Source of the DNA: Planctomycetota bacterium
Lineage (GTDB): Bacteria > Planctomycetota > UBA1135 > UBA2386
Assembly (NCBI GenBank): GCA_023433825.1
Contig: JAEYTU010000035.1
Coordinates: forward strand, 1 to 8,755
Reading direction: 5' to 3'
DNA: 8,755 nt
Position numbers and translations under genes: made by a program. The notes under the pieces were generated by a model that was not told the origin of the DNA, searched no databases, and saw only the letters and a list, made by a program, of their open reading frames with translations. Shown here in pieces: positions 1 to 5,991 of the stretch (its first letter is position 1; the number at the start of each line of letters is the position of its first letter).

Positions 1-255
1 GGGCTGCACTGTGCACGTCTGGTCGTCGGCCTCGAGCCGCAGGATCCGGTCCATCGCCGCCGTGCGCACGAAGACGACCGGCGCGCCGGGTGCCGGCAGT
101 CGCATCTGTTGCGTGCCGCCGCCGATCAGCCGAACGCGCTCCGTCGCGTCCGCGTCGCGTCCGGCTTCGATCAATGCCTCACGCAGCTCGTCGGCGCTCG
201 CGACGTCGACGACGCGCGTGACCGGGAAGTCGACGGCGGACGTCGCGACGTTCAT
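1..255 (-). CDS. glcE: Glycolate oxidase FAD-binding subunit GlcE, N-terminal part (cut by window edge)
   Basis: Reading leftward from the ATG at 255-253 gives 85 residues with no stop before the window edge. The piece matches the start of a PCMH-type FAD-binding domain: a helical lead (residues 18-30), the flavin-binding GGGT turn (46-49), and a segment ending in RILRLEADDQTCTVQP, which is where family members reach the 'VQPG' strand. Alone this identifies only an FAD-linked oxidase. The call as GlcE rests on the position directly after glcD, in the usual glcD-glcE-glcF order. The ATG overlaps the glcD stop as ATGA, so translation is probably coupled. GlcE is about 350 residues in E. coli, so roughly three quarters of the protein lies outside the window. 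Known role: second flavin subunit of the membrane-associated complex that oxidises glycolate to glyoxylate. Confidence 0.82.
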   Translation of the reverse strand, partial: MNVATSAVDFPVTRVVDVASADELREALIEAGRDADATERVRLIGGGTQQMRLPAPGAPVVFVRTAAMDRILRLEADDQTCTVQP

Positions 256-1724
256 TCGTGGCGCTCGCCGTCCGTGATCTCGGCCGCGAGAACACGATCG
301 ATCGTCTCCCGACGACGCGTCGCCTCGACGCACGACGCGCGCGACGGCAGGACCTTGCCGGGGTTGCAGACGTGCAGCGGATCGAACGCGTCGCGCACCC
401 GCCGCATCACGTCGAGGTCCGCCGGGCCGTACATCAGCGGAACGTGCGCGAGCTTCTCGGAGCCGATGCCGTGCTCGCCGGTGATGCTGCCGCCCATGTC
501 GACGCAGAGCTGCAGGATCTCCGTCCCGGCAGCCTGCACGCGCGCGACCTCCTCGGCGTCGCGACCGTCGAACGAGATGTTCGGGTGCAGGTTGCCGTCG
601 CCGGCGTGGAAGACATTCGTCAGCAGCAGCCGATGGCGCAGACCGATCTCGGTGATCCGGGCCAACGTCTCGACGAGCCGCGTCCGTGGGACGACGCCGT
701 CCAAGACGTAGAGGTCGGGGCGCAGTCGCCCCATCGCGCCGAATGCGCCCTTGCGTCCCTTCCACAGTCGCTTGCGATCCGCTTCGTCGCGCGCCGCCTC
801 GGTCGTCAGCGCGCCTCGCTCGACGAAGATCCGCAGCACGTCGGCTGCGTCCTGCGACAGCGCCGTCGTCGGCCCGTCGAGTTCGACCAGCAGCACCGCA
901 GCGGCGTCGGTCGGATAGCCGGCGCGGTACACCGACGCCTCGACGGCGCGGATCGTCGCCTGATCGAGGATCTCGAGTGCGGCCGGCACCAACCCCGCGG
1001 CGACGACGTCGGACACGGCGCCGCACGCCTGCTCCATCGACGGGAACGCGCCGAGGAACGTCTGCACCTCCTGCGGATTCGCCGAGAGTCGGACCGTGAT
1101 CTCGGTCGCGATCCCGAACGTGCCTTCACTGCCGGTGAACACGCCGACGAGGTCGAGGCCGTTCGATGCACGCGGACCGGTCGGCCCGCCGAGCCGCAAC
1201 ACCGATCCGTCGGAACGCACGACGACGGCGCCGAGCACGTGGTCGGTGGTCATCCCGTACTTGAAGCAGTGCGGCCCGCCGCTGTTCTCGGCCAGGTTGC
1301 CGCCGATCGTGCAGACCGACTGGCTGCTCGGATCGGGCGCGTAGTGCAGACCGAGATGCGTGACGGCGCGGGTCAGGTGTTGGTTGACGACGCCCGGCTG
1401 CACGACGGCGAAGCGATCCTCGACGTCGACTTCGAGGATCCGGTTCATGCGTGCCGTCTCGACGACGACGGCCGGCACCGACGGCGTCGGGCCACCGCTC
1501 AGACACGTCCCCGCACCACGCGGCACGAACGGGACGCGTTCGGCCGACAGCAGGCGCACGAGCTCGACGACCTCGTCGGTCGACTCCGGCAACACGACGG
1601 CGCGCGGGCGGGCCTTGTGGATCGTGAACCCGTCGCATTCGTACGCGAGCAGTGCGTCGGCGCCGACGATCGCACGCAGCGGTCCGAAGCGATCGAGCAA
1701 TCGTTGCTCGAGGGTCGTTGGCAT
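252..1724 (-). CDS. glcD: Glycolate oxidase FAD-linked catalytic subunit GlcD
   Basis: A 490-residue protein, close to E. coli GlcD (499). The N-terminal FAD-binding PCMH domain has PRGAGTCLSGG (68-78), a PSSQSVCTIGGNLAENSGG stretch (132-150), the adjoining HCFKYGMTTDHVLG (152-165) typical of GlcD, and TGSEGTFGI (198-206). The C-terminal FAD-oxidase domain carries FHAGDGNLHP (372-381), GEHGIG (417-422) and NPGKVLP (454-460). It should oxidise glycolate, and possibly D-lactate or other 2-hydroxyacids, passing electrons through GlcE and the Fe-S subunit GlcF to quinone. Other FAD-linked 2-hydroxyacid dehydrogenases share this fold; the adjacent GlcE-like gene favours glycolate oxidase. The ATG at 1724 puts the conserved N-terminus at normal length but has no Shine-Dalgarno sequence; a TGCTATGCT box lies 9 nt upstream. 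The stop overlaps the next gene's ATG. The iron-sulfur subunit would be further left. Confidence 0.93.
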   Translation of the reverse strand: MPTTLEQRLLDRFGPLRAIVGADALLAYECDGFTIHKARPRAVVLPESTDEVVELVRLLSAERVPFVPRGAGTCLSGGPTPSVPAVVVETARMNRILEVDVEDRFAVVQPGVVNQHLTRAVTHLGLHYAPDPSSQSVCTIGGNLAENSGGPHCFKYGMTTDHVLGAVVVRSDGSVLRLGGPTGPRASNGLDLVGVFTGSEGTFGIATEITVRLSANPQEVQTFLGAFPSMEQACGAVSDVVAAGLVPAALEILDQATIRAVEASVYRAGYPTDAAAVLLVELDGPTTALSQDAADVLRIFVERGALTTEAARDEADRKRLWKGRKGAFGAMGRLRPDLYVLDGVVPRTRLVETLARITEIGLRHRLLLTNVFHAGDGNLHPNISFDGRDAEEVARVQAAGTEILQLCVDMGGSITGEHGIGSEKLAHVPLMYGPADLDVMRRVRDAFDPLHVCNPGKVLPSRASCVEATRRRETIDRVLAAEITDGERHE

Positions 1725-1733
1725 GGGGCGCGG

Positions 1734-1742
1734 AGCATAGCA
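1734..1742 (-). promoter_or_regulatory. Candidate extended -10 promoter for glcD-glcE
   Basis: On the minus strand this reads TGCTATGCT: a TGn extension followed by TATGCT, a four-of-six match to the -10 consensus. It ends 9 nt before the glcD ATG, so the transcript would have a leader of only a few bases. I see no convincing -35 box at 16-18 nt, which extended -10 promoters can do without. A short GCTT-gcg-AAGC inverted repeat (1745-1755) lies just upstream. The call rests on one motif only. Confidence 0.3.
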
Positions 1743-1870
1743 GCGCTTGCGAAGCTGCCGGATCGGCGGACTGGCGACGCGTTGCGCCGGTGTGCGCGTT
1801 CGGATCGCGAGTTCGCCGCGATGCAGAGGTTGAGGTCAAGCTCGCGTCCGGCGCGCCCGATAGGGCGTCG

Positions 1871-1876
1871 TAGACT
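1871..1876 (+). promoter_or_regulatory. Candidate -10 element of the 1882 gene
   Basis: TAGACT lies 5 nt before the ATG of the 386-residue unknown gene and fits the TANNNT pattern. No Shine-Dalgarno sequence lies between it and the start codon, so a leaderless transcript is plausible. No good -35 box stands 17 nt upstream (the bases there are CCGGCG-like); a TTGAGG at 1830-1835 is too far away at 35 nt. Weak on its own; it gains some weight because the other three unlinked genes have a similar hexamer in the same place. Confidence 0.2.
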
Positions 1877-1881
1877 TCGCC

Positions 1882-3042
1882 ATGCTTTCGCTCGCACTGG
1901 AGAGGACCACGATCACCTGCTTGTTCGAGGCCGTACGTACGGTTCTCGACGAAGTCGGGCGTCGTCAGGTCGAATCGATTCGCGGCGGCGAGGACGTCGA
2001 GTTCAAGCGCAAGCTCGCGAGTCTGTACGGACACGCGCGGCGGATCCGCGACTACCTGCAGCGGATCAACTCGCCGACGTCCGGGAAGATCACGGTCGAA
2101 CTGACGCCCGAGGACGGTGACCTCCTTGCGTCGTGTGCCGTTCACGAGATCGGGAGGATCGAAGCGAGCATCAAGAACCATCCGCCGCGGAACGCGACCG
2201 AAGCGCGGTGGCTGAACGAGAAGCGGGACACGCTCGCCGGACTGACCGACCAGCTCGCGACGCGCCAGATCCAACGCATCCCGATCGGCGATCCGATGGA
2301 GTTGATGACGCCGACGGTGCGGTCGCTGCTGACGCGCGTGCGCAGCCGCAGCGTGACCGAGGCCGTGCAGAAGGGTCAGCTCGGACTGACCGAGATCTTC
2401 AGTCAGACCGGCGCCGTTCCCGGCGCGTTCGGACTGCCGCGCCACGGCGTCGCACCGTCGCTCGCCGGCCAACCGCTGCCGACGGGGACTGGCAGCGTCG
2501 CCGCGGCACTGACGCCGACGGGCGACGAGCCGGCGAATGCGCCCGTGCCCGAGCCGCCGTCCGTCGAAGTGACGTTCGCGCAGTCGCCGCCCCCGCCCGT
2601 CGTCGTCGAGTCGCCGTTCGACGTGCGTCGGATGCGCGACGCGCGCCTGCGCACGATCGCCGAGGCCGACCAAGCCGGTCACGAACGAGCCGTTCGGGCT
2701 GGCGACTGGCGAATGGCCGTCGTGCACGCGGCCTCGATGCTCGAAGCGCTGCTCGTCGACGCAGCGCTGCCGCGGGCGCAGGGGCTCGGACTGCGCGGCA
2801 CACCGGACATGTGGCAGCTCCAGACGCTGCTCGAGAAGCTGCTCGGCGATCAGATCCCGATCAACGACCGCGCGTTCGCGCTGCAACTCGCCACGGTGCG
2901 CAACGTGCTGCGTCCGGCGACGCAGATCCACGCTCCGGTCGTCGTCGGCGAGAGCACGTGGCAGCAAGCGGATGCGCTGTTGCGTCGCGTCGCGTCGTCG
3001 CTCGGGCTCGACGCCGAGTCGTCGCTGCCACTGCCGGTCTGA
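1882..3042 (+). CDS. Unrecognised 386-aa protein with a HEPN/DUF4145-like C-terminal helical domain
   Basis: I do not recognise a named family. Three parts can be seen. Residues 1-175 are mostly charged helices (for example ERTTITCLFEAVRTVLDEVG, 7-26, and HEIGRIEASIKNH, 88-100). Residues 176-245 are a low-complexity linker rich in Pro, Ala, Gly and Thr, including SPPPPVVV. Residues 246-375 are helical again: AVRAGDWRMAVVHAASMLEALL (269-291), a leucine-rich helix (311-322), then VRNVLRPATQIHAP (339-352). A helix with a central Glu followed by an 'RN...R-x5-H' segment (R340, N341, R344, H350) resembles HEPN/DUF4145-type folds, where R-x4-6-H is the RNase motif. This is inference from pattern, not a match. 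There is no signal peptide or membrane segment, so it is probably cytosolic. It stands alone: divergent from glcD and ending 15 bp before the convergent dipeptidase gene. The ATG at 1882 has no Shine-Dalgarno sequence. Codon use matches its neighbours. Confidence 0.85.
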   Translation: MLSLALERTTITCLFEAVRTVLDEVGRRQVESIRGGEDVEFKRKLASLYGHARRIRDYLQRINSPTSGKITVELTPEDGDLLASCAVHEIGRIEASIKNHPPRNATEARWLNEKRDTLAGLTDQLATRQIQRIPIGDPMELMTPTVRSLLTRVRSRSVTEAVQKGQLGLTEIFSQTGAVPGAFGLPRHGVAPSLAGQPLPTGTGSVAAALTPTGDEPANAPVPEPPSVEVTFAQSPPPPVVVESPFDVRRMRDARLRTIAEADQAGHERAVRAGDWRMAVVHAASMLEALLVDAALPRAQGLGLRGTPDMWQLQTLLEKLLGDQIPINDRAFALQLATVRNVLRPATQIHAPVVVGESTWQQADALLRRVASSLGLDAESSLPLPV

Positions 3043-3057
3043 CCCCTCCCGACGCGG

Positions 3058-4437
3058 TCACCGCGGCAGCCGCTGACGATCGGTCGCCGGGTCGTTGCGG
3101 TACGGCGGCTCGGTCGCGAGCTCGATGGCGACCTCCTCGACGCGTCGGAACACGCGCATCAGGTTCTCGCCGAGGATCTTCCTGACGCCGTCCTCCGTCA
3201 CGCCGCTGCGCAGCAACCGATACGTCAGCTGCGGCAGGTACGACGCATCGTCGATCCCACGCGGAACGCACATGACACCGTCGAAGTCGCTGCCGAGGCC
3301 GACGTGTTCGACTCCGGCGATCTCGATCGCGCGCAGGAAGTGCTGCATCAACACCTCGACGTCGGGGGGCTCCGCCGGCGTGAATCGCGACATCAACGCG
3401 TCGGTCGCCGTCTTCCACTCGGGCGAGTCCTTCGGGAAGCGATCGTCGATCGCCTTCTGCCGAATGCGCTGATGCGCGCGCACGGCCTCCGTGCGCTTCG
3501 CGTACTCGGGATCCACGAAGCCGCAGTTGTAGTTGATCATGATCACGCCGCCGTTCGCGGCCAGCGCGCGGAGCATGTCGTCGGTCACGTTGCGCGGATG
3601 CGGGCACAGCGAACGCAGGCTCGAGTGCGACAGCACGACCGGGGCGCGCGAGACCTTCAACGCGTCGAAGAACGTCGCGTCCGACACGTGGCTGACGTCG
3701 ACCATCATTCCGAGACGATTCATCTCGCGAACGACCTTCTCCCCGAGCCGATTGAGTCCGCCCCAACGCGGCGTGGCGTCGGCGCACGTGTCGGCGAACT
3801 GGTTGTGGTTCGTGTGCGTCAGCGTCATGTAGCGAACGCCGAGCTGGTGGAACATCCGCAGCAGCGCGAGTTCACCTTCGATCGCGTGTCCGCCCTCGAT
3901 CCCCATCAGCGCCGCATGACGCCCTGCGGCGACGGTCTCGCGCAGCGACTTCGTGTCGGTGCAGAGCGTCATTCGATCGGGGTTGCGTTCGACGGTCCGC
4001 AGCAGGCCGTCGATCATCGCGAGCGCGCGACGCGCGCTGCCGTCCGGCTTGCCGGACATGTCCTCCGTGCCGACCGGCATCGTCTCGTCCCCGGCGTACC
4101 GAGCCGCGACGTAGATCGAATAGAAGACCGCGTCGAGACCGCCGGTTCGGATCTTCTCGAGATCGACGTGCGCGCGCTTCTGCGGGCGCGCCATGTCGAA
4201 GTCCTCGTCGAGGATCAGGCTCGTCGTGTCGCAGTGCGTGTCGACGACGAGGGACTCGTGATGCAGCGCCCACGCGCGCGCCCACCGCGCGTCGTCGAAC
4301 CCGGCGGGGGTCGGTGGCAGCGGCGGCGTGCGGCCCTGTGCCGGCAACTCGCCGCCGCCGAGGACGACCACCGTGGCGAGCGTGGCGAGCGTGGCGAGAG
4401 CGAGGCGGCGGCCTCCGAGTGCAGGGCGTTCGTTCAT
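3058..4437 (-). CDS. Exported zinc dipeptidase, peptidase family M19 (renal dipeptidase-like)
   Basis: A 459-residue hydrolase of the amidohydrolase-fold M19 family, which cleaves dipeptides (often L-Xaa/D-Xaa) with a two-zinc centre. Expected ligands are visible: H68 and D70 (THCDT), E181 (GIEGG), H250 (DVSHVSD) and H271 (SHSS). Substrate residues fit too: H208, R282 (HPRN) and D384 (GSDFDG). The spacings E181-H208 (27), H250-H271 (21) and H271-R282 (11) equal those I recall for human renal dipeptidase. The gap from R282 to D384 is about 44 residues longer than in that enzyme. The ATG at 4437 is preferred over one 31 codons upstream because it starts a clean signal peptide: Arg pair at 10-11, hydrophobic LATLATLATVVVL (18-26 and on), likely cleavage near LPAQG (31-35). 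It therefore probably acts in the periplasm or outside the cell, on peptides from turnover or nutrition. There is no Shine-Dalgarno sequence. It is divergent from the phosphoesterase and a single-gene unit. Confidence 0.93.
   Translation of the reverse strand: MNERPALGGRRLALATLATLATVVVLGGGELPAQGRTPPLPPTPAGFDDARWARAWALHHESLVVDTHCDTTSLILDEDFDMARPQKRAHVDLEKIRTGGLDAVFYSIYVAARYAGDETMPVGTEDMSGKPDGSARRALAMIDGLLRTVERNPDRMTLCTDTKSLRETVAAGRHAALMGIEGGHAIEGELALLRMFHQLGVRYMTLTHTNHNQFADTCADATPRWGGLNRLGEKVVREMNRLGMMVDVSHVSDATFFDALKVSRAPVVLSHSSLRSLCPHPRNVTDDMLRALAANGGVIMINYNCGFVDPEYAKRTEAVRAHQRIRQKAIDDRFPKDSPEWKTATDALMSRFTPAEPPDVEVLMQHFLRAIEIAGVEHVGLGSDFDGVMCVPRGIDDASYLPQLTYRLLRSGVTEDGVRKILGENLMRVFRRVEEVAIELATEPPYRNDPATDRQRLPR
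4372..4398 (-). repeat. Three perfect tandem 9-bp repeats coding the signal-peptide core of the dipeptidase
   Basis: On the coding strand CTCGCCACG occurs three times in a row (CGTGGCGAG on the plus strand), giving Leu-Ala-Thr three times in the hydrophobic core of the signal peptide. All nine-base units are identical, so this is a DNA repeat as well as a protein repeat. Gain or loss of a unit would keep the frame and change the hydrophobic core by three residues. Confidence 0.9.
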
Positions 4438-4443
4438 CTGCAC

Positions 4444-4472
4444 AGTCTCGCAAAGGAACGTTGCTCGACCAA
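4444..4472 (-). promoter_or_regulatory. Candidate promoter of the dipeptidase gene
   Basis: On the minus strand TTGGTC (4472-4467) and GAGACT (4449-4444) are separated by exactly 17 nt. Both are only three-of-six matches to the sigma-70 consensus. The -10-like box ends 6 nt before the ATG at 4437, so transcription would start at or next to the start codon. No Shine-Dalgarno sequence is present. It overlaps the inverted repeat at 4458-4475, so a protein bound there would cover the spacer and -35 region. Confidence 0.2.
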
Positions 4473-4475
4473 CGT
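4458..4475. repeat. Inverted repeat ACGTTG-N6-CAACGT in the divergent gap
   Basis: Two perfect 6-bp arms separated by 6 bp lie between the divergent dipeptidase and phosphoesterase genes, 21 bp from the dipeptidase ATG. The dyad form and length suit a dimeric regulator site, but no protein family can be assigned from the sequence. Chance occurrence is possible. Confidence 0.35.
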
Positions 4476-4497
4476 GGTCGTCCCATCGCGGCCCACT

Positions 4498-4515
4498 GTT
4501 CCGTGCGCGCGGAAC
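4498..4515. repeat. Inverted repeat GTTCCG-N6-CGGAAC ahead of the phosphoesterase gene
   Basis: Again two perfect 6-bp arms with a 6-bp spacer, ending 17 bp before the phosphoesterase ATG. Its centre is 40 bp from the centre of the ACGTTG repeat, though the arm sequences differ. It could be an operator or, if transcribed, a small hairpin; there is no T-run, so it is not a terminator. Low confidence in function, high in the repeat itself. Confidence 0.35.
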
Positions 4516-4518
4516 CGC

Positions 4519-4524
4519 CACACT
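4519..4524 (+). promoter_or_regulatory. Candidate -10-like hexamer of the phosphoesterase gene
   Basis: CACACT lies 8 nt before the ATG at 4533 and is a three-of-six match to TATAAT. No convincing -35 box is present 17 nt upstream. It is listed because it shares the NANNCT form and position with the hexamers before the other unlinked genes in the window; by itself it would not be called. Confidence 0.12.
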
Positions 4525-4532
4525 GCGCACGT

Positions 4533-5276
4533 ATGCGGATCTTCGCGATCAGTGACCTGCACCTGAGCTTCGGCACCGACAAGCCGATGGACGTGTTCGG
4601 ACCCCAATGGGTCGGCCACGCCGACAAGATCCGAACCGACTGGGACGCGCGGGTCGGCGCCGACGATTGGGTGCTGGTCGGCGGCGACACGTCGTGGGGG
4701 CTCGGACTGGACGAGGCGAAGCCCGATCTCGACTGGCTCGGTGCACGGCCCGGACGAAAGGTCCTGATCAAGGGCAACCACTGCACGTGGTGGAGTTCGC
4801 GGACGAAGGTCGAGGCGATCCTGCATCCGTCGATTCGACTGCTGCAGAACGACGCCGTGCGTCTCGACGACGGCACCGTCGTCGTCGGCACGCGACTGTG
4901 GGATCCGCCCGGTGCACCGTGGGCCGACGCCGACGCGCCGAAGATCTTCCAGCGCGAGATCGGGCGCCTGAAGCTGTCGATCGACGCCGGCAAGAAGCTC
5001 GGCGGAACGCGGACCTGGGCGCTGATCCACTACCCGCCGAAGTACACCGACGGCCGCGAGACCGAGGCCGTGCCGATGTTGAAGGCGGCCGGCGTCGAGG
5101 TCTGCGTCTACGGCCACTTGCACGGCAAGGACCACAAGCACGGCTTCCAAGGCCATGCCGACGGGATCGACTACCACCTGACGGCTTGCGACGCGATCGA
5201 CTTCAAGCTCGTCGAGCTCACGTCACCGCGCGTCGAACTCAGGTCGCCTCCGGACGGCGCGCCCGGTACTCGCTGA
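4533..5276 (+). CDS. Cytosolic metallophosphoesterase (calcineurin-like, COG1768-type predicted phosphohydrolase)
   Basis: A 247-residue protein covering one complete calcineurin-like phosphoesterase domain. Motifs in order: D8-x-H10 (ISDLHLS), GGD52 (VGGDTSW), GNH at 81-83, H166 (LIHYPP) and G194-H195-L-H197 (YGHLHG). These supply the two-metal site that hydrolyses phosphoesters. The PMDVFGPQW, GDTSW, WWSS and HYPP surroundings resemble a compact bacterial subfamily of predicted phosphohydrolases whose substrate I do not know. Residue 84, normally Asp or Glu after GNH, is Cys. The ATG at 4533 was chosen because the DxH motif sits within the first ten residues, as usual; the frame is open further upstream but would run into the divergent promoter region. 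There is no signal peptide. No Shine-Dalgarno sequence precedes the ATG. The last 38 bp overlap the end of the convergent methyltransferase gene. Confidence 0.9.
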   Translation: MRIFAISDLHLSFGTDKPMDVFGPQWVGHADKIRTDWDARVGADDWVLVGGDTSWGLGLDEAKPDLDWLGARPGRKVLIKGNHCTWWSSRTKVEAILHPSIRLLQNDAVRLDDGTVVVGTRLWDPPGAPWADADAPKIFQREIGRLKLSIDAGKKLGGTRTWALIHYPPKYTDGRETEAVPMLKAAGVEVCVYGHLHGKDHKHGFQGHADGIDYHLTACDAIDFKLVELTSPRVELRSPPDGAPGTR

Positions 5277-5991
5277 AGATCGCGAACTGCGTCCCGCGCT
5301 CGACGCCGACGAACCCAGCCGCTGTCAGCGCCGCGAGGATTCGCTCCGGCGGCACGCAGGCGTCGATCGTCGCCCAGTAGTAGTCCATCAGCTTGCGCGC
5401 CTCGGCGCTGCCGGTGCCGATCCGCGTCACGAGCGGCAGGAATCGCCCGAACCACGTGTGGGCGAAGAAGCGCCCGATGCGCGTTCGCGGGCGCGTGATC
5501 TCGAGCAGCAGCAGCGAGCCACCGGGGCGCAGCACGCGCAGGTACTCGGTGAACGTCGCCTGCAGATCGGCGACGTGCCGCAACGCGTAGCCCATGACGA
5601 CGAAGTCGAACGTCCCGTCGCGCACCGGCACGGCGTCGCCGACACCGCGCAGCAGGCGCACGCGGTTCCGCGCTCGGTGATGGCGCAGCATTCCGTCGCT
5701 CGGGTCGACGCCGAGCACTCGGTCGGGCGCGACGCCGGCGCGCAGCATCGCGTCGGTCACGAGCCCGGTCCCGGTGCCGATGTCGAGCACGCGCATCGTC
5801 GGCTTCAATCCGGCGCGGAGCAGCGCTTGGCGCCGGTACCAGACCCCGGATCCGAACGACATGACGTTGCAGATCCAGTCGTAGTGACGCGCGCTGCGGT
5901 CGAACAGATCGTCGACGAACGGCTGGCGTTCGTTCGGAGCGCGGTAGTACCCCGGCAGCGTCCCGTGCGGCGCGAGTGGCTCAGCGGCCAT
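5239..5991 (-). CDS. ubiE: UbiE/MenG-like SAM-dependent C-methyltransferase
   Basis: A 250-residue class I methyltransferase, the same size as E. coli UbiE (251). Family signs: HYDWICNVMSFGSGVWYRR (36-54), matching the UbiE/COQ5 signature around 'YD..N...S.G....W'; SAM-binding VLDIGTGTG (68-76) with acidic D96 (GVDPSDGM); MGYALRHVAD (133-142), like the 'G.ALRN..D' segment; and LRVLRPGGSLLLLE (151-164). The C-terminus keeps AAGF and the GTQFAIFSEY strand. In the known pathway this enzyme adds the ring methyl of menaquinone or ubiquinone. Here it is the last gene of an exporter/LolA operon, so it could instead methylate a lipid or polyketide cargo; the symbol names the family rather than a proven role. 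The ATG at 5991 overlaps the end of the LolA-like gene by 11 bp. A GAGG sits 8 nt before it, the clearest Shine-Dalgarno-like site in the window. Its stop lies inside the convergent phosphoesterase gene. Confidence 0.88.
   Translation of the reverse strand: MAAEPLAPHGTLPGYYRAPNERQPFVDDLFDRSARHYDWICNVMSFGSGVWYRRQALLRAGLKPTMRVLDIGTGTGLVTDAMLRAGVAPDRVLGVDPSDGMLRHHRARNRVRLLRGVGDAVPVRDGTFDFVVMGYALRHVADLQATFTEYLRVLRPGGSLLLLEITRPRTRIGRFFAHTWFGRFLPLVTRIGTGSAEARKLMDYYWATIDACVPPERILAALTAAGFVGVERGTQFAIFSEYRARRPEAT

Noticed and set aside
258..2120. 620-aa plus-strand open frame across glcD
   Set aside because: It is antisense to a clear glcD gene, is rich in Arg, Asp and Val with no domain, and is explained by the high GC content, which removes stop codons.
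1126..2967. 613-aa minus-strand open frame across the 1882 gene and the front of glcD
   Set aside because: Arg-rich low-complexity translation, overlapping glcD in another frame; a GC-driven shadow.
3053..3065. CGCGG-tca-CCGCG hairpin between the convergent 1882 gene and the dipeptidase gene
   Set aside because: Only 5 bp of stem and no T-run on either side; common by chance in such GC-rich DNA.
4438..4530. Upstream ATG for the dipeptidase at 4530
   Set aside because: It adds 31 polar residues ahead of a clean signal peptide and would place the start inside the divergent promoter gap.
4314..4532. Upstream in-frame extension of the phosphoesterase
   Set aside because: It overlaps the dipeptidase coding region, and the DxH motif family normally starts right at the ATG at 4533.
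3304..4566. 420-aa plus-strand open frame antisense to the dipeptidase
   Set aside because: No recognisable motif, and the opposite strand encodes a complete M19 enzyme with all ligands.
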